Assembly (NCBI GenBank): GCA_030645915.1
Contig: JAUSNO010000030.1
Location: forward strand, 180,458 to 244,457
DNA: 64,000 nucleotides
Origin: Undibacterium sp.
GTDB taxonomy: Bacteria; Pseudomonadota; Gammaproteobacteria; Burkholderiales; Burkholderiaceae_D
Direction of reading: 5' to 3'
Within the stretch, counting starts at the first letter, position 1. The number at the start of each line of letters is the position of its first letter. The notes under the pieces were generated by a model, which saw only the letters and a program-made list of their open reading frames with translations, was not told the origin of the DNA and did not search any database. Position numbers and translations under genes: made by a program. Shown in pieces: positions 30,449-41,802 of this stretch.

Positions 30449-31714
30449 CTACGGTGTTGTTGCAGCATAATGACTCTTTACATAATCTAAAACAATGGAC
30501 TGAAATTCTTTCGCAATATTTTCGCCCCGCAATGTCATCGCTTTCACCCCATCAATAAAAACTGGTGCCGCTGGGGACTCGCCAGTCCCTGGCAAACTAA
30601 TACCGATATTTGCGTGTTTTGATTCTCCAGGTCCATTGACGATACACCCCATCACTGCCACATTCATACTTTCGACTCCGGGAAATTCCTTTTTCCAGAT
30701 CAACATCTGGTCGCGTAAAAAAGTTTGAATATCGTCAGCCAGTTCTTGGAACACCGTCGAAGTTGTACGCCCGCAGCCAGGACACGCAATAACCATCGGT
30801 GTAAATTTGCGCAAACCCATCGTTTGCAAAATTTCCTGACCGACGATGACCTCTTTGCAGCGATCGCCACCAGGCTCCGGAGTTAGTGAAATACGAATAG
30901 TGTCACCAATTCCCCCCTGCAAAAGTACTGAGAGCGCTGCAGTTGACGCCACAATTCCTTTGCTTCCCATCCCAGCTTCTGTCAATCCCAAATGCAAGGG
31001 ATAATCACATCGAGCCCCCAACTGCCGATATACGGCGATCAGATCCTGCACGCCGGAAACTTTACAAGATAAAATAATTTTATCCCCAGACAACCCCACC
31101 TCTTCTGCACGGCTCGCGCTCTCCAATGCAGAAGTAATCAATGCTTCACACATTACCGACTTTGCATTCCACGGAATTGCTCGCTGAGCATTTTCATCCA
31201 TAATTCGTGCAAGCAAGGCCTGATCCAAGCTACCCCAGTTAACGCCTATGCGAACAGGTTTATCATACTTGCAAGCTAATTCAATCATTTGTGCGAACTG
31301 AATATCACGCTTCGCACCCTTTCCAACATTGCCAGGATTGATGCGATACTTGGACAGTATCCTTGCGCACTCCGGGTAATCATTGAGCAACGTGTGGCCG
31401 TTGTAATGAAAATCACCGACAATCGGTACGCTCACGTCCATTTTGTCTAGCTGTTCACGAATTGCGGGCACTGCGGCTGCAGCTTGGGCATTATTAACGG
31501 TTATTCTAACCAATTCAGAGCCAGCTCTCGCCAACTCCTTAATTTGAATCGCGGTAGAAAACACATCAGCGGTATCCGTATTCGTCATAGACTGCACAAC
31601 GATAGGTGCACTACCTCCAACTATAACTTTATGATCGCCATAACAAATCGAAACACTTCGGCTAATACGCCGACCAATTGGGCCGAAATTCACTTCAGAT
31701 AAACAAGAGGTCAT
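30449..31714 (-). CDS. ispG: 4-hydroxy-3-methylbut-2-enyl diphosphate synthase IspG
   Basis: IspG (GcpE) is the iron-sulphur enzyme making HMBPP in the MEP isoprenoid pathway. The 421 residues carry the N-terminal TIM-barrel ([35 protein letters not shown]) and the C-terminal [4Fe-4S] cysteines in CPGCGRTTS and GCIVNGPGE. The length corresponds to the proteobacterial form. It starts two bases after the rodZ stop, so it is coupled to that gene. Confidence 0.97.
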   Translation of the reverse strand: MTSCLSEVNFGPIGRRISRSVSICYGDHKVIVGGSAPIVVQSMTNTDTADVFSTAIQIKELARAGSELVRITVNNAQAAAAVPAIREQLDKMDVSVPIVGDFHYNGHTLLNDYPECARILSKYRINPGNVGKGAKRDIQFAQMIELACKYDKPVRIGVNWGSLDQALLARIMDENAQRAIPWNAKSVMCEALITSALESASRAEEVGLSGDKIILSCKVSGVQDLIAVYRQLGARCDYPLHLGLTEAGMGSKGIVASTAALSVLLQGGIGDTIRISLTPEPGGDRCKEVIVGQEILQTMGLRKFTPMVIACPGCGRTTSTVFQELADDIQTFLRDQMLIWKKEFPGVESMNVAVMGCIVNGPGESKHANIGISLPGTGESPAAPVFIDGVKAMTLRGENIAKEFQSIVLDYVKSHYAATTP

Positions 31715-31716
31715 AC

Positions 31717-32733
31717 TTACTTCACATTCAGATTAACCACATTGCTACCTTTGTCCGCCAAAATCTCTAAAGGAGCACCACGTAAAATGCCATCAACTCC
31801 GACCGCGTTTCCTATTCTTACTTGCAATGTCTCATTAACGCTAAAAGTTTCTTCCGTTCCTGCCTTCGCAAGATGCGAGGTCAAAATAACACCATTTTCT
31901 TTCTTAATCTGTATCCAAGAATCTTGACGAAACTTGAGTTTCAATACATCTTTGTCAGAGGGAGATGCCGCAGAATTTACGCTCAAAAAGCTTTCAGAAA
32001 CTCTCTTATCTTCCACATTTGAACTTGCGCTTGAAGCAATGTGATCTGATTCGGGTATTTTTTGATTTTGTTGTTGACCGTCACTAATAACAAAAGGCCG
32101 CACAGAGGAGGTGGAAGAGTCCATAGGCAACGACTCACCGCTATCCAATTTTGACGCAGGTACTTCTGAAATAATGGGCAAAACAAGGTTTGATGCCGAC
32201 CTTACCTCATTCGCTGATAAAGGATTTTGGCCAACAAAATCTTTTATTGAGTCAACAACATCAGTTTTTTGAATAATAAAGAATACCACCGCAAATATTG
32301 CCAACAATGCCGCACCGAGAAGATATTTTTTATTACTATCTTGACGTCCCATCAACGACAACCGAGACTCTAAGAATGGAGTGGACAGCGCTGGCTTCAA
32401 TGCTGCTTGCAATTGAGTGTCTTCTAAACTTTTCGGTAACAATGCAATCAACGGGTCGGCATCTATCTTTAACAGTTTTGCATACGTGCGCACAAAACCA
32501 CGAACAATAACCATCTTCGGCAGCTCTTCGAACTTATCCCCTTCCAAAGCGACAATCTGCTTCGTAGATAATTTCAGTTGATCTGCCACCTGTTGAATAG
32601 ACCAATCCTTATCTTGCCTTGCGCGTGCGAGCAACATACCTGCAGAATGCTCAATAATTGAAACAGGTCTATGTTCTGGCTCTAGCAACTGGGAAGAAAA
32701 TAAATTCACGTCTGCGCCACTCACTTCACTCAT
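31717..32733 (-). CDS. rodZ: Cytoskeleton protein RodZ
   Basis: RodZ links MreB to the membrane and helps set cell shape. From ATG 32733 the protein has 338 residues. It has an N-terminal HTH_25 domain ([25 protein letters not shown]), a membrane helix near residues 178-196 ([18 protein letters not shown]), a serine-rich linker and a C-terminal DUF4115 domain ([17 protein letters not shown]). A GAGGGG site eight bases upstream favours ATG 32733 over 32760. It overlaps the end of pilW by eight bases. Confidence 0.93.
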   Translation of the reverse strand: MSEVSGADVNLFSSQLLEPEHRPVSIIEHSAGMLLARARQDKDWSIQQVADQLKLSTKQIVALEGDKFEELPKMVIVRGFVRTYAKLLKIDADPLIALLPKSLEDTQLQAALKPALSTPFLESRLSLMGRQDSNKKYLLGAALLAIFAVVFFIIQKTDVVDSIKDFVGQNPLSANEVRSASNLVLPIISEVPASKLDSGESLPMDSSTSSVRPFVISDGQQQNQKIPESDHIASSASSNVEDKRVSESFLSVNSAASPSDKDVLKLKFRQDSWIQIKKENGVILTSHLAKAGTEETFSVNETLQVRIGNAVGVDGILRGAPLEILADKGSNVVNLNVK

Positions 32734-33526
32734 TAAAAGCACCCCTCTGGAACAATCCATATTCCTTTGAGTTTGGATGACGTCGTCGCAACTGAGTACC
32801 CAGACTAGTAACAGCTAGCTGGTCTCCAAGTTTATTTTCAATCTTAACAGCCAGCCATAACACATCTGCGGCCATTATTTCAGCTTTCACAACACGACCA
32901 ATATAAAATTTTGCCTTATCATATTCGCCTTTATCATAGAAGACTTTTGCAAGATTGGCATTGATTGAAGGATTTGCAGGCTGCTCACGAAAACCTTGCA
33001 TGAAATAGCGCTCAGCATTGACATTGTCTTTTAACCTTAGGCTACATACACCGGCATTACCAAGCACCTTTACAGGAGTAGGGTAAGTTGGATCTTTAAG
33101 GACCTTTTCAAAATACTGAATTGACTCTTTCTCTCTACCATTTTGACATAAGAACCAGCCATAATTATTTGAAATATCAGAATTGTTTGGTGATAGCTTA
33201 AGCGCGTGAAGAAAATTATCTTCAGCCCGCTGAGCATCATTTGTGTCCATGAAAATTAACGCACGGACGCTATAAGCATCGACCAAATCAGGGGCCACCA
33301 ACAAGGCCTGCCTAACTTCTTCGAGTGCGACCTTGTACTGCCCTTGCTGGTAGTAATCTACTGCAAGTTGCAAACGTATTGCTGCGCGCTTCTGCAATTC
33401 CATGTTCTCGGACGTGGGATTATTTTCTGGCTGCATGCCCTCAAGTTTTCGATTTGCGCAAGCCGATAGAAAAATCCCCAACAACAAACACAATAAAATA
33501 CGATAACGCAGTTCAAAAATCTTCAT
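32726..33526 (-). CDS. pilW: Type IV pilus biogenesis lipoprotein PilW/PilF
   Basis: The 266-residue protein has a lipoprotein signal peptide with lipobox LSAC (C23) and a run of TPR units (AVDYYQQGQYKVALEEV, AEDNFLHALKLSPNN). This is the pilotin family that brings the type IV pilus secretin to the outer membrane. The rlmN-pilW-rodZ-ispG order is the standard one in betaproteobacteria. Its ATG overlaps the rlmN stop (TAATG). Nomenclature varies between pilW and pilF. Confidence 0.92.
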   Translation of the reverse strand: MKIFELRYRILLCLLLGIFLSACANRKLEGMQPENNPTSENMELQKRAAIRLQLAVDYYQQGQYKVALEEVRQALLVAPDLVDAYSVRALIFMDTNDAQRAEDNFLHALKLSPNNSDISNNYGWFLCQNGREKESIQYFEKVLKDPTYPTPVKVLGNAGVCSLRLKDNVNAERYFMQGFREQPANPSINANLAKVFYDKGEYDKAKFYIGRVVKAEIMAADVLWLAVKIENKLGDQLAVTSLGTQLRRRHPNSKEYGLFQRGAFNE

Positions 33527-34680
33527 TAGAAAATCTCCACAATTTTTCCAAAATTTTCACCGAATTTTCGCTGATACTCTGCCATTTTTTGCATTCGCTC
33601 CTGGACTCGAGTTCGATCCTGCACTTCGCCTGCAAGCTGTCCGCATGCGGCATCTATATCATCACCGCGCGTCTTACGTATTGTCGTTACCAATCCAGCA
33701 TCCATCAAAATTTTCGCAAATGCCTTAATTCTAGGATTTGCCGAACGTTTCAAACCAGACTCTGGAAAAGGGTTAAAAGGGATGAGGTTAAATTTACAAG
33801 GCACATCTCTCACCAGATGAATCAACTCCCTTGCATGCTGATCACTATCATTAACACCATCCAACATGCAATATTCGAAGGTGACAAAATCACGTGGAGC
33901 ATAATCCAAATATCGTTTACAAGCAGCCATTAATTCACCCAATGGATGTTTTTTATTTAGTGGAATCAGGCTATCACGCAATGCATCATTTGACGCGTGC
34001 AACGACACAGCTAACGCTACAGCACACTCATGCGATAGCTTATCTATCATTGGCACTACACCGCTCGTGGAAAGTGTTACACGTCGACGCGAAAGACCGT
34101 AAGCATTATCATCAAGCATTAGTCGCAATGCGGTAACTGTTGGCTCAAAATTTAATAAAGGCTCACCCATGCCCATCATTACAACGTTTGTAATCTGCCT
34201 CTCACCTCTTGGACCCGGTGCTACACCTTTACTTTTCCGCAATTCAAATTCAGCCAACCACAACTGTCCGATAATTTCACTGACAGTCAAATTGCGATTA
34301 AATCCTTGTTTCCCGGTTGAGCAGAAACGACAATTAACCGCACAACCAGCTTGAGTAGAAATACACAAGGTACCTCGATTCTCCTCTGGAATAAAAACGG
34401 TTTCTATCGCATTGCCTTGCCCAACATCCAGCAACCACTTACGCGTACCATCTAATGAGATATGGTCACTAATGACGGCAGGTGCTGCAATAAATGCGTG
34501 GACTGACAACTTATCTCGCAAAGATTTTGCAAGATCAGACATCTCTTCGAAATTACTAGCACCAAACTGATGAATCCAGCGCTGCAATTGTTTTGCACGA
34601 AACGGCTTCTCACCCAATTCATCACAATAAGCGATCAATTGCACAGGATCGAGATCCAATAAATTTATGAGTGCCGTCAT
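33526..34680 (-). CDS. rlmN: 23S rRNA (adenine-2503-C2) / tRNA (adenine-37-C2) methyltransferase RlmN
   Basis: RlmN is a radical-SAM enzyme that methylates A2503 of 23S rRNA and A37 of some tRNAs. The 384 residues have the helical N-terminal domain ([15 protein letters not shown]) and the radical-SAM CxxxCxxC motif CAVNCRFC, followed by GMGEPL, and the methyl-carrying cysteine region near the C-terminus (DIDAACGQL). The gene is 75 bases downstream of ndk; a hairpin (ACCCCGT/ACGGGGT, 34697-34728) lies in that gap. Confidence 0.97.
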   Translation of the reverse strand: MTALINLLDLDPVQLIAYCDELGEKPFRAKQLQRWIHQFGASNFEEMSDLAKSLRDKLSVHAFIAAPAVISDHISLDGTRKWLLDVGQGNAIETVFIPEENRGTLCISTQAGCAVNCRFCSTGKQGFNRNLTVSEIIGQLWLAEFELRKSKGVAPGPRGERQITNVVMMGMGEPLLNFEPTVTALRLMLDDNAYGLSRRRVTLSTSGVVPMIDKLSHECAVALAVSLHASNDALRDSLIPLNKKHPLGELMAACKRYLDYAPRDFVTFEYCMLDGVNDSDQHARELIHLVRDVPCKFNLIPFNPFPESGLKRSANPRIKAFAKILMDAGLVTTIRKTRGDDIDAACGQLAGEVQDRTRVQERMQKMAEYQRKFGENFGKIVEIF

Positions 34681-34755
34681 GCGTTGACTCCTTCATACCC
34701 CGTCCAAACACCATGGCACAAACGGGGTTATATTTTCAAACTTACAAATCAACAA

Positions 34756-35181
34756 TTAACGCGAATAGACGTTCAAAGCTGGAAAAAAGTAAGCAATCTC
34801 TACTGCAGCTGTTTCAGCAGCATCAGAACCATGCACGGCATTAGCATCAATCGAATCAGCGAAGTCGGCACGAATTGTTCCAGCATCCGCCTTTTTAGGA
34901 TCAGTTGCCCCCATCAGATCTCTATGCTTAAGAATAGCATTCTCGCCCTCAAGAGCCTGAACAATAACCGGGCCGGAAATCATAAAATCAACCAAATCTT
35001 TAAAAAATGGGCGGGCCGCGTGCACAGCATAGAAGCCCTCCGCTTCAGCGCGCGACAAATGAATCATACGGGCGGCAATAATTTTCAAGCCAGCGCCTTC
35101 AAAACGACTGTAAATCTGACCGATTACGTTTTTTGCCACTGCATCTGGCTTAATAATAGACAATGTGCGTTCAATAGCCAT
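34756..35181 (-). CDS. ndk: Nucleoside diphosphate kinase
   Basis: Ndk transfers phosphate between nucleoside di- and triphosphates through a histidine. The 141 residues include [15 protein letters not shown] at the start, the catalytic histidine in [12 protein letters not shown] and a typical YSR end. A GGAG ribosome site lies seven bases before the ATG. A TTGACA-containing promoter candidate sits at 35255-35281. Confidence 0.97.
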   Translation of the reverse strand: MAIERTLSIIKPDAVAKNVIGQIYSRFEGAGLKIIAARMIHLSRAEAEGFYAVHAARPFFKDLVDFMISGPVIVQALEGENAILKHRDLMGATDPKKADAGTIRADFADSIDANAVHGSDAAETAAVEIAYFFPALNVYSR

Positions 35182-35535
35182 CTAAAAACTCCAATAAAAT
35201 GAAAGGGTTAAGACAAAATTTCGAGAATTCATCTAACCTTAGATTTTATCATAAAACATACCCACCAAGGGAAGTTGTCAAGAAACAAAATTACTATACG
35301 GAATCACTTCTTCATTTCAAAATCTATATTGATACCAATACAAATGACAAATAGCTTTAAAGTTTATTAATGGAATTCATCTATCAAGCCGCCTAACCTA
35401 ACTGCATACAATTTCTGTCGGCATGGCCAATGCATAAAACTTCAATCTCAATTTTATCTATATTGGAAAATATAGGCTCGTCATTAATAAGCCAATGCAA
35501 TTCCATTTTTTATGATCAATGCATTCCGTTATTTT
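35182..35535. other. Intergenic region between rlmD and ndk
   Basis: This 354-base AT-rich gap lies between the rlmD stop and the ndk start, both on the minus strand. It should hold the end of the rlmD transcript and the ndk promoter. A small stem CTATATT/AATATAG lies at 35458-35475. No gene is recognisable. Confidence 0.5.
35255..35281 (-). promoter_or_regulatory. Candidate ndk promoter
   Basis: On the minus strand a consensus -35 TTGACA (35276-35281) is followed after 15 bases by TATGTT (35255-35260). It lies about 75 bases before the ndk ATG. The spacing is a little short, so this is a candidate. Confidence 0.45.
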
Positions 35536-36870
35536 TCAAATCAGATCAAACACAGCCATTGACTCAACGTGAGATGTATGAGGAAACATGTTAACTACAC
35601 CTGCCATAGATAATTTGTAACCTGCCTCGTTCACCAACATCCCAGCATCTCTGGCAAGAGTAGATGGACTGCAAGAAACATAAACAATACGTTTAGGCTT
35701 AAGTTCGGGGGATATTTGGCCCAAGTCTATTAATGCCTGACACACCGCCATTGCGCCGTCACGCGGAGGATCAACCAACATTCGATCAAACTTTCCCATG
35801 GCAATGAAGTCTTCAACTGTCACCTCAAATAAATTACGCGTACTGAACGACGTTTTTTTCTCTAAACCATTTTTTCTTGCATTTTCGGTCGCTCGCTCTG
35901 TCAAGGTTGAACTTCCTTCGATTCCGACCACCTCAGCAGCTAGAGTTGCAATTGGCAATGTGAAGTTACCAAGACCACAGAAAAGATCAGCAATTCGCTC
36001 ATTTTTTTGCACATCTAACAATCGCAAAGCACGTGCTACTAACACGCGATTAATGTGGTGATTAACCTGTGTAAAGTCAGTTGGTTTGAAAGGCATTTTC
36101 ACACCAAATTCTGGCAATAAATAATGCAAGTCATCGCCATCCGGATAAAATGGCGCGGCCGTCTCCGGCCCTTTAGTCTGCAACCACCACTGCACATGAT
36201 ATAGATCAGCGAATGACCTCAGCTTTACCTCATCATCTACTGTCAAGGGAGCCATGATCCGCAATACCATTGCCGTCCGCCCTTCCCCGATTGCCAATTC
36301 GATTTGCGGCAATTCTTCAACAATCGATAAAGAGGCGATTAAGCTACGTAATGGCATTAACATTGCAGAAACATGTGGTGGCAAAATTTCACAGGTTTCC
36401 ATATTAGCGACGTAGCGTGATTTTTTTTCGTGAAATCCCACCAGCACAGTAGCTTTTTTATGTACATTTCTCACGGATATTCTTGCCCGATAACGATAAC
36501 CCCATGTCGGTCCGTAAATCGGGCGCATCATCATTTCCGGCTTCACTTTGCCTATATGTCCCAAATTATCTTCGAGCACGCGCTGCTTCATCGCCACTTG
36601 AGCATTTGACTCTAGATGTTGCATGGAGCAACCGCCGCAAACTCCGAAATATTTACATTTTGGAGCGACTCTTTGCGACGACTCTTTGACCAAGGCACCC
36701 ATGGTCGCAACTTCCCAAGTTGGCTTCTTTTTATAAGTATTAAAACCAACCAATTCACCTGGCAAAGCACCTTCGACAAACACAACTTTACCTTGCGTTC
36801 CATCTTCATTCTCAAGATGCCCAACGCCTCGCGCGTCCATGTCAAATGAACGAATTTTAATAGTATTCAT
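35536..36870 (-). CDS. rlmD: 23S rRNA (uracil-1939-C5) methyltransferase RlmD
   Basis: RlmD methylates U1939 of 23S rRNA. The 444-residue protein has a TRAM domain at the start (DMDARGVGHLENEDG), the iron-sulphur cysteines in CKYFGVCGGCSMQHL, a SAM-binding domain (LFCGLGNFTLPIA) and the catalytic motifs DPPRDGA and YVSCSPSTLARD, the second cysteine region acting as nucleophile. Length is normal. A TATAAT (-10) lies about 60 bases upstream of the start. Confidence 0.95.
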   Translation of the reverse strand: MNTIKIRSFDMDARGVGHLENEDGTQGKVVFVEGALPGELVGFNTYKKKPTWEVATMGALVKESSQRVAPKCKYFGVCGGCSMQHLESNAQVAMKQRVLEDNLGHIGKVKPEMMMRPIYGPTWGYRYRARISVRNVHKKATVLVGFHEKKSRYVANMETCEILPPHVSAMLMPLRSLIASLSIVEELPQIELAIGEGRTAMVLRIMAPLTVDDEVKLRSFADLYHVQWWLQTKGPETAAPFYPDGDDLHYLLPEFGVKMPFKPTDFTQVNHHINRVLVARALRLLDVQKNERIADLFCGLGNFTLPIATLAAEVVGIEGSSTLTERATENARKNGLEKKTSFSTRNLFEVTVEDFIAMGKFDRMLVDPPRDGAMAVCQALIDLGQISPELKPKRIVYVSCSPSTLARDAGMLVNEAGYKLSMAGVVNMFPHTSHVESMAVFDLI

Positions 36871-36928
36871 GATATTGAAAGCATGGCTTGGAAGCCAAGC
36901 TTAAAGAGAGATTTATTTCAAAGGCGGA

Positions 36929-36934
36929 ATTATA
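36929..36934 (-). promoter_or_regulatory. Candidate -10 box upstream of rlmD
   Basis: A consensus TATAAT occurs on the minus strand about 60 bases before the rlmD ATG. The -35 region is not clear (a TTGGGT at 14 bases is too close). A six-base hairpin GCTTGG/CCAAGC (36886-36900) lies in the leader. Confidence 0.4.
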
Positions 36935-37004
36935 AGGCAAACGGACAAACCCAATCCGTTATGTACAAGTAATGCTAGCCAGAATATAAAAATAGAAATT
37001 TTAT

Positions 37005-38060
37005 TCAAAGAAGAGCATCTCTACCCACGCCGCGCGACACGAACGAACGTTTTAACTTAATGAGTGCTTCTTGCTGAATCTGCCTGACTCTTTCCCTGGT
37101 AATCCCCATTTCATCTGCCAGGGTTTCCAGCGTTGCTGGATCATCATTGTCCAAACCAAAACGACGTACTATAACGATACGCTGCTTATCTGGTAGCCTA
37201 GATAGCCAATCGCGCACTTGTACTGTCATTTCATGATGTTCAGCTAATATATCAGGTGTGTCCTCGCTATCCCCGGGAAGCATGTCCATCAAACTTGACT
37301 GAGGGTCATTATCCAAAGGTGTATCAAGCGAAGTAGCATGCTCTGACAAAGCCAAAATATCCTGAACCTCGTCAATTGGGCGATCTACCAAATGAGCAAT
37401 ATCTTCAATAGCCGCATCTCGACCATCCCGCTGCTGCGCCTCCAAATGATATTTGGCACGTAAAATTTGATTCAACTCTCGCACAACATGCACTGGCAGA
37501 CGTATCGTACGCGCCTGATTCATGATCGCCCTCTCAATGCTTTGACGTATCCACCAAGTAGCGTAGGTAGAAAACCGAAAACCACGTTCTGGCTCAAATT
37601 TATCTATCGCGTGCATCAACCCCAAATTACCTTCTTCGATCATATCCAGCAAAGCAACCCCGCGATTAATGTAGTGCTTCGCGATAGATACAACTAAACG
37701 CAAATTGTGCTCTATCATTTTTTGGCGAGCTTCAAAATCACCTAACTTCGCGCGTGTCGCAAAATGAAGTTCTTCAGCAGAACAAAACAATGGTCGTGTT
37801 CCGATTTGATTCAGATAGTGTTGAGTCGCATCCGTCGACAACTCCGATGCCAACACTGTTTTGATTTCATCTATTGGCGCAACGATAAGCGAAGCGGACA
37901 TCTCATTCTTGTCGCCTGCAACATCGCCATCCTCATCATCATCGTTCTCCGATATCTCAGATGACTCTATCTGAGGCTCGGAATACGAATCAGAAAGAAT
38001 GCTCTGATCGTCGCCTGAGTCAGGTGATTGCAACTGATAATTAACTGAAGATTTCGGCAT
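37005..38060 (-). CDS. rpoS: Stationary-phase sigma factor RpoS
   Basis: RpoS is the general stress sigma factor. The 351-residue protein has an acidic N-terminal extension (about 55 residues, [12 protein letters not shown]), region 1.2 ([11 protein letters not shown]), region 2 ([30 protein letters not shown]), region 3 and region 4 ([20 protein letters not shown]). It follows nlpD on the same strand, the universal nlpD-rpoS arrangement, so transcripts from promoters inside nlpD are likely. Confidence 0.96.
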   Translation of the reverse strand: MPKSSVNYQLQSPDSGDDQSILSDSYSEPQIESSEISENDDDEDGDVAGDKNEMSASLIVAPIDEIKTVLASELSTDATQHYLNQIGTRPLFCSAEELHFATRAKLGDFEARQKMIEHNLRLVVSIAKHYINRGVALLDMIEEGNLGLMHAIDKFEPERGFRFSTYATWWIRQSIERAIMNQARTIRLPVHVVRELNQILRAKYHLEAQQRDGRDAAIEDIAHLVDRPIDEVQDILALSEHATSLDTPLDNDPQSSLMDMLPGDSEDTPDILAEHHEMTVQVRDWLSRLPDKQRIVIVRRFGLDNDDPATLETLADEMGITRERVRQIQQEALIKLKRSFVSRGVGRDALL

Positions 38061-38112
38061 ATTTATGATTTGAACGGATGTTCCATAATTAACTGTTAGC
38101 GAATGCTATTAG

Positions 38113-39111
38113 CTATTGACGATTAGGTAAAAATTTTGACGGATCAACAGGTTTTCCTTGCTGTCTAATTTCAAAATGAAGTTTTACAGCATCGCTATCA
38201 GAATTTCCCATCTCAGCAATTTTTTGCCCTTTGCTGATAGCCTGACCTTCTTTGACCAAGTTCACCTTATTATGAGCATACGCAGACAGAAGGCTATTTG
38301 TGTGCTTAATAATCACTAGATTACCATACCCTCGAATTCCACTGCCTTCGTACATTACTTTTCCCGCACCGGCAGCAAAGACATCCTGGCCTAACTTGCC
38401 CGAGATATCCAAACCTTTGTTTTTTGCATCATCAAAATTACCAACAACTTTACCCTCGGTCGGCCAAATCCAATCAACCGCATCTGGCTCTATAACTAAT
38501 TGTTGCGGAGCCCGTTCTATTGACTTTACGGGAACCAAGTCTGGTTTGGGCAAAATTGCACTAGATATAACTGGAGATGCATCCATTTTTTGCAACTCAA
38601 TTAAATTCGCGTCTGAATAGGAGCGTTTATCGCCTTTTGGACTCGCTTTATTAGTAGACGGATTTAATGAAGTTAGATTTCTGATTTCTACCGCTGCATT
38701 AGTAGATACGCTCGCTGTTTGCACTCCGGAGTTATTATTTGCTTCAAGTGGTGCTACACGTAATACTTGATCAACCTTAATGTCATTAGGATTTTTCAGA
38801 TTATTCCAAGCGACGATATCACCATAACTCTGACCATGATCCAACGCTATTCGATATAAAGTGTCACCTTTTTTAACAACATAATTAGCGCGTAAATCGA
38901 GAGCGGGCTGACTAACAGCTTTTCCTGGAACAACGACGGAATTACTAATATTTTTATTGAGGCTCTCGTTCCGATCAACGACTGGTGCATTGTTTGGTGC
39001 AGTGCTGCAAGCTGAAATCAAACCGACCAAAGTGCCAGTCATTATTACCTGCAAAAATTCCTGTATTTTTTTCATGCTGATTACTAACTTCCATTTAATT
39101 AACTGACTCAT
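38113..39111 (-). CDS. nlpD: Lipoprotein NlpD (LysM and M23 domains)
   Basis: NlpD activates cell-wall amidases at division. From ATG 39111 the protein has 332 residues, a lipoprotein signal with lipobox ISAC (C35), a LysM domain ([19 protein letters not shown]) and a C-terminal M23-like domain without obvious catalytic zinc ligands ([19 protein letters not shown]). The open frame reaches 39168, but ATG 39111 overlaps the pcm stop in ATGA and has a GGGGG site just upstream; ATG 39075 is a third option. Confidence 0.92.
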   Translation of the reverse strand: MSQLIKWKLVISMKKIQEFLQVIMTGTLVGLISACSTAPNNAPVVDRNESLNKNISNSVVVPGKAVSQPALDLRANYVVKKGDTLYRIALDHGQSYGDIVAWNNLKNPNDIKVDQVLRVAPLEANNNSGVQTASVSTNAAVEIRNLTSLNPSTNKASPKGDKRSYSDANLIELQKMDASPVISSAILPKPDLVPVKSIERAPQQLVIEPDAVDWIWPTEGKVVGNFDDAKNKGLDISGKLGQDVFAAGAGKVMYEGSGIRGYGNLVIIKHTNSLLSAYAHNKVNLVKEGQAISKGQKIAEMGNSDSDAVKLHFEIRQQGKPVDPSKFLPNRQ

Positions 39112-39971
39112 ATCACCCCCTGATGCAGCGGGACAAAGTGACATTGTTCCAGTACAGAATTTTTCCATTCGTTTTTGGAGACACGTTCTATTAACTGAAG
39201 CATTTGGTTCTTCCCGCCTACAGGCGCGATGAGGCGGCCACCAATCACCAATTGTTCAAGCAAGGCCTGCGGAACCTCCAATCCTGCTGCAGCCAATATA
39301 ATACCGTCAAACGGGGCAACTTGAAGCAAACCAAGCATACCGTCACCATAATGCAAACGAATATTGGCTATTCGCATTGGGCGTAAATTATTTTTCGCCA
39401 ACTCATGCAATGCTTTAATGCGCTCTATGGAATACACTTCTTTAGCGACTAAAGACAGTACCGCAGCTTGGTAGCCACACCCTGTACCGATCTCTAATAC
39501 TTTGCCAAGAACTCCCTCATTTCGCATAATTTCAATCATCCGCCCGACGATATATGGTTGCGAAATTGTTTGATGGTACCCAATGGGTAATGATGCATCA
39601 ATATATGCTTGGCTAGATAAGCCGGACTGGATGAACAAATGCCTTGGAATTGAATCTAGAGCGGCCAACACCACTCTATCTTTAACACCCTTCTGCGCTA
39701 CTCTTGCAACCATCGCTCGACGGCTACCCTCTGAACCTTGAAGACTACTTACTACTACTGACTTACTCATCGGGGAATGCATTGGCCGATCAAAAATTTG
39801 TTCTGGTGACTCCTGGCGCGCTGTTTTAATTAATGTATTTTTCGTTGCATTTTGCATTGCCGTTTGCGGGGTTGCAATTCGCGCGGAATGCTTTTTTTCA
39901 ATATGGGACTTTCCGGACTTATCGACGACCGCCGACAAAGACAAAGGAAATCTACGATCTTTTATAGTCAT
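39108..39971 (-). CDS. pcm: Protein-L-isoaspartate O-methyltransferase Pcm
   Basis: Pcm repairs damaged isoaspartyl residues in proteins. The methyltransferase core (from about residue 85: [20 protein letters not shown]) has the family motifs [27 protein letters not shown] in part and motif [16 protein letters not shown]. About 85 residues precede the core, rich in lysine, serine and threonine, and look disordered; enzymes of other phyla lack them. The ATG overlaps the surE stop by four bases, so surE-pcm-nlpD-rpoS is one operon. Confidence 0.93.
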   Translation of the reverse strand: MTIKDRRFPLSLSAVVDKSGKSHIEKKHSARIATPQTAMQNATKNTLIKTARQESPEQIFDRPMHSPMSKSVVVSSLQGSEGSRRAMVARVAQKGVKDRVVLAALDSIPRHLFIQSGLSSQAYIDASLPIGYHQTISQPYIVGRMIEIMRNEGVLGKVLEIGTGCGYQAAVLSLVAKEVYSIERIKALHELAKNNLRPMRIANIRLHYGDGMLGLLQVAPFDGIILAAAGLEVPQALLEQLVIGGRLIAPVGGKNQMLQLIERVSKNEWKNSVLEQCHFVPLHQGVI

Positions 39972-40714
39972 GCCAAGTCCGCAATCAATTGTTTCATTTG
40001 GAGCGCGTTAGTCAGATCAACTTGCAAAGGCGTTATTGAAACAAAATCTCCAGATGTAGCATGAAAATCAGTTCCCTCACCCGCATCCTTTACGGCCCCC
40101 GGCGGACCTATCCAATAAATTTCACGCCCGTGCGGATCTATTGCGCGGATTACAGGCTCAGATGTGTGACGCTTCCCCAATCTGGCTGTACGCATACCTT
40201 TTATCTTTTCGTATGGAAGATTAGGGATATTCACATTTAATAGAAAAGGTTTATCCAGAGATGGGAAACCACGCAGTATTAACTCGCGCGCGATGCGTGC
40301 AGCGCTATCCAAACATTCCCAGCCTTTATCCACTTGCGAAAAAGCAATCGCCGGAACACCAAACAAATATCCTTCTGTTGCAGCGGCGACAGTTCCAGAA
40401 TACAAGGTATCGTCACCCATATTCTGGCCCTGATTAATACCGGAAACGATTAAATCCGGCTTACATGCCATGATGGCGGTGAGTGCGATATGGACACAAT
40501 CCGACGGTGTGCCATTCACAAAATAAAACCCATTTGTAGCTCGATACACCGACAGCGGTCTATCGAGCGTCAACGCATTCGATGTGCCTGATCGATTACT
40601 ATCTGGTGCAACTACAGTAATTTCCGCGATAGAGCTCAACGCATCGGCAAGCGCCGCGATGCCAGGGGCGAGATATCCATCATCGTTGCTGATCAAAATT
40701 TTCATGCTAAACAT
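39968..40714 (-). CDS. surE: 5'-nucleotidase SurE
   Basis: SurE is a metal-dependent nucleotidase linked to stationary-phase survival. The 248 residues begin [15 protein letters not shown] with the metal-binding aspartates D11/D12, and carry [26 protein letters not shown] and [22 protein letters not shown]. ATGs at 40714 and 40705 are both possible; an AGG site near the first favours 40714. It overlaps pcm by four bases. Confidence 0.96.
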   Translation of the reverse strand: MFSMKILISNDDGYLAPGIAALADALSSIAEITVVAPDSNRSGTSNALTLDRPLSVYRATNGFYFVNGTPSDCVHIALTAIMACKPDLIVSGINQGQNMGDDTLYSGTVAAATEGYLFGVPAIAFSQVDKGWECLDSAARIARELILRGFPSLDKPFLLNVNIPNLPYEKIKGMRTARLGKRHTSEPVIRAIDPHGREIYWIGPPGAVKDAGEGTDFHATSGDFVSITPLQVDLTNALQMKQLIADLA

Positions 40715-40811
40715 TTTACCTGATGCATGAATATAAATTCTTACAGCTATCGTTTATTTACGGCATAATCACAAAATCAAACGACCGTACTATTTTAGAT
40801 AAGGAGCGAAA

Positions 40812-41792
40812 ATGAAAGCTGTTCTTTGCAAAGCTTGGGGCTTACCTGACACCTTGGTTATTGAGGAAATGCCCGACCTTATTCCAGGACCCGGACAGGT
40901 GGCTATTGATGTCAAAGCAGCAGGTGTCAATTTTCCAGATGTGCTAATCATTCAAAATAAATATCAATTCAAACCCGAACTACCCTTCACGCCAGGCAGT
41001 GAACTTTCAGGGGTAATTCGTGCGGTTGGTGATGCTGTAGGCAACGTAAAAGTAGGAGATAAAGTCATCGCCTTCATTGGTCATGGCGCATTTGCCCAAC
41101 AAGTATTGGCGCCTGCCAACGCCGTTATCCCTATGCCTCCTGGCATGGACTTTGATACAGCAGCAGCAATCACGCTCACTTACGGAACCTCCCATCATGC
41201 GGTGGTAGATCGCGCTCAGTTAAAGGCTGGAGAAACTATGCTGGTATTGGGCGCAGCCGGTGGAGTGGGCCTAGCTGCCATTGAGATTGGCAAAGCACTT
41301 GGTGCACGAGTTATAGCGGCCGCATCTACCGATGAAAAACTAGCGATCTGTCAACAGCATGGTGCTGACGCCATTATTAATTACAGCACCGAAGATCTGC
41401 GGGACGCAATTAAGGCAGCAACGGACGGCAAAGGGCCGGATGTCATCTACGACCCTGTCGGCGGCATTTATGCTGAACCGGCATTTCGCTCGATCGCCTG
41501 GCGTGGGCGGTATTTGGTGATTGGGTTTGCCAATGGTGAGATACCAAAGCTACCATTGAATCTCACCTTATTAAAAGGAGCATCTCTAGTTGGCGTTTTC
41601 TGGGGGGAATTTGCCAAGCGAGAACCCAAAGCCAATATGATGGCCATGCGCGAATTGATGGGCTGGCTTGCAGAAGGTAAAATCAAGCCGCATATTTCAG
41701 GACGATACGCACTAAAAGATACGGCAACTGCTTTGAACGATCTTGCGGCAAGAAAAGTTACTGGAAAAATTGTAATACAACCTGAAAAATAA
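40812..41792 (+). CDS. NADPH:quinone oxidoreductase family protein (zinc-independent MDR)
   Basis: The 326-residue medium-chain reductase has a GroES-like N-terminal domain (VNFPDVLIIQNKYQFKPELPF in part) and a Rossmann domain with GAAGGVGLAAIEIGKALGAR. The zinc-ligand cysteines of alcohol dehydrogenases are absent, as in quinone oxidoreductases. It stands alone between divergent surE and convergent HD-GYP genes. Its natural substrate cannot be told from sequence. Confidence 0.9.
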   Translation: MKAVLCKAWGLPDTLVIEEMPDLIPGPGQVAIDVKAAGVNFPDVLIIQNKYQFKPELPFTPGSELSGVIRAVGDAVGNVKVGDKVIAFIGHGAFAQQVLAPANAVIPMPPGMDFDTAAAITLTYGTSHHAVVDRAQLKAGETMLVLGAAGGVGLAAIEIGKALGARVIAAASTDEKLAICQQHGADAIINYSTEDLRDAIKAATDGKGPDVIYDPVGGIYAEPAFRSIAWRGRYLVIGFANGEIPKLPLNLTLLKGASLVGVFWGEFAKREPKANMMAMRELMGWLAEGKIKPHISGRYALKDTATALNDLAARKVTGKIVIQPEK

Positions 41793-41802
41793 TAGAAAAG
41801 AC

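Noticed and set aside
33325..33933. 202-codon plus-strand frame opposite pilW and rlmN
   Set aside because: Antisense to two well-supported genes, with low-complexity composition and no recognisable domain.
34684..35202. 172-codon plus-strand frame opposite ndk
   Set aside because: Fully explained by ndk on the minus strand; no domain and no ribosome site.
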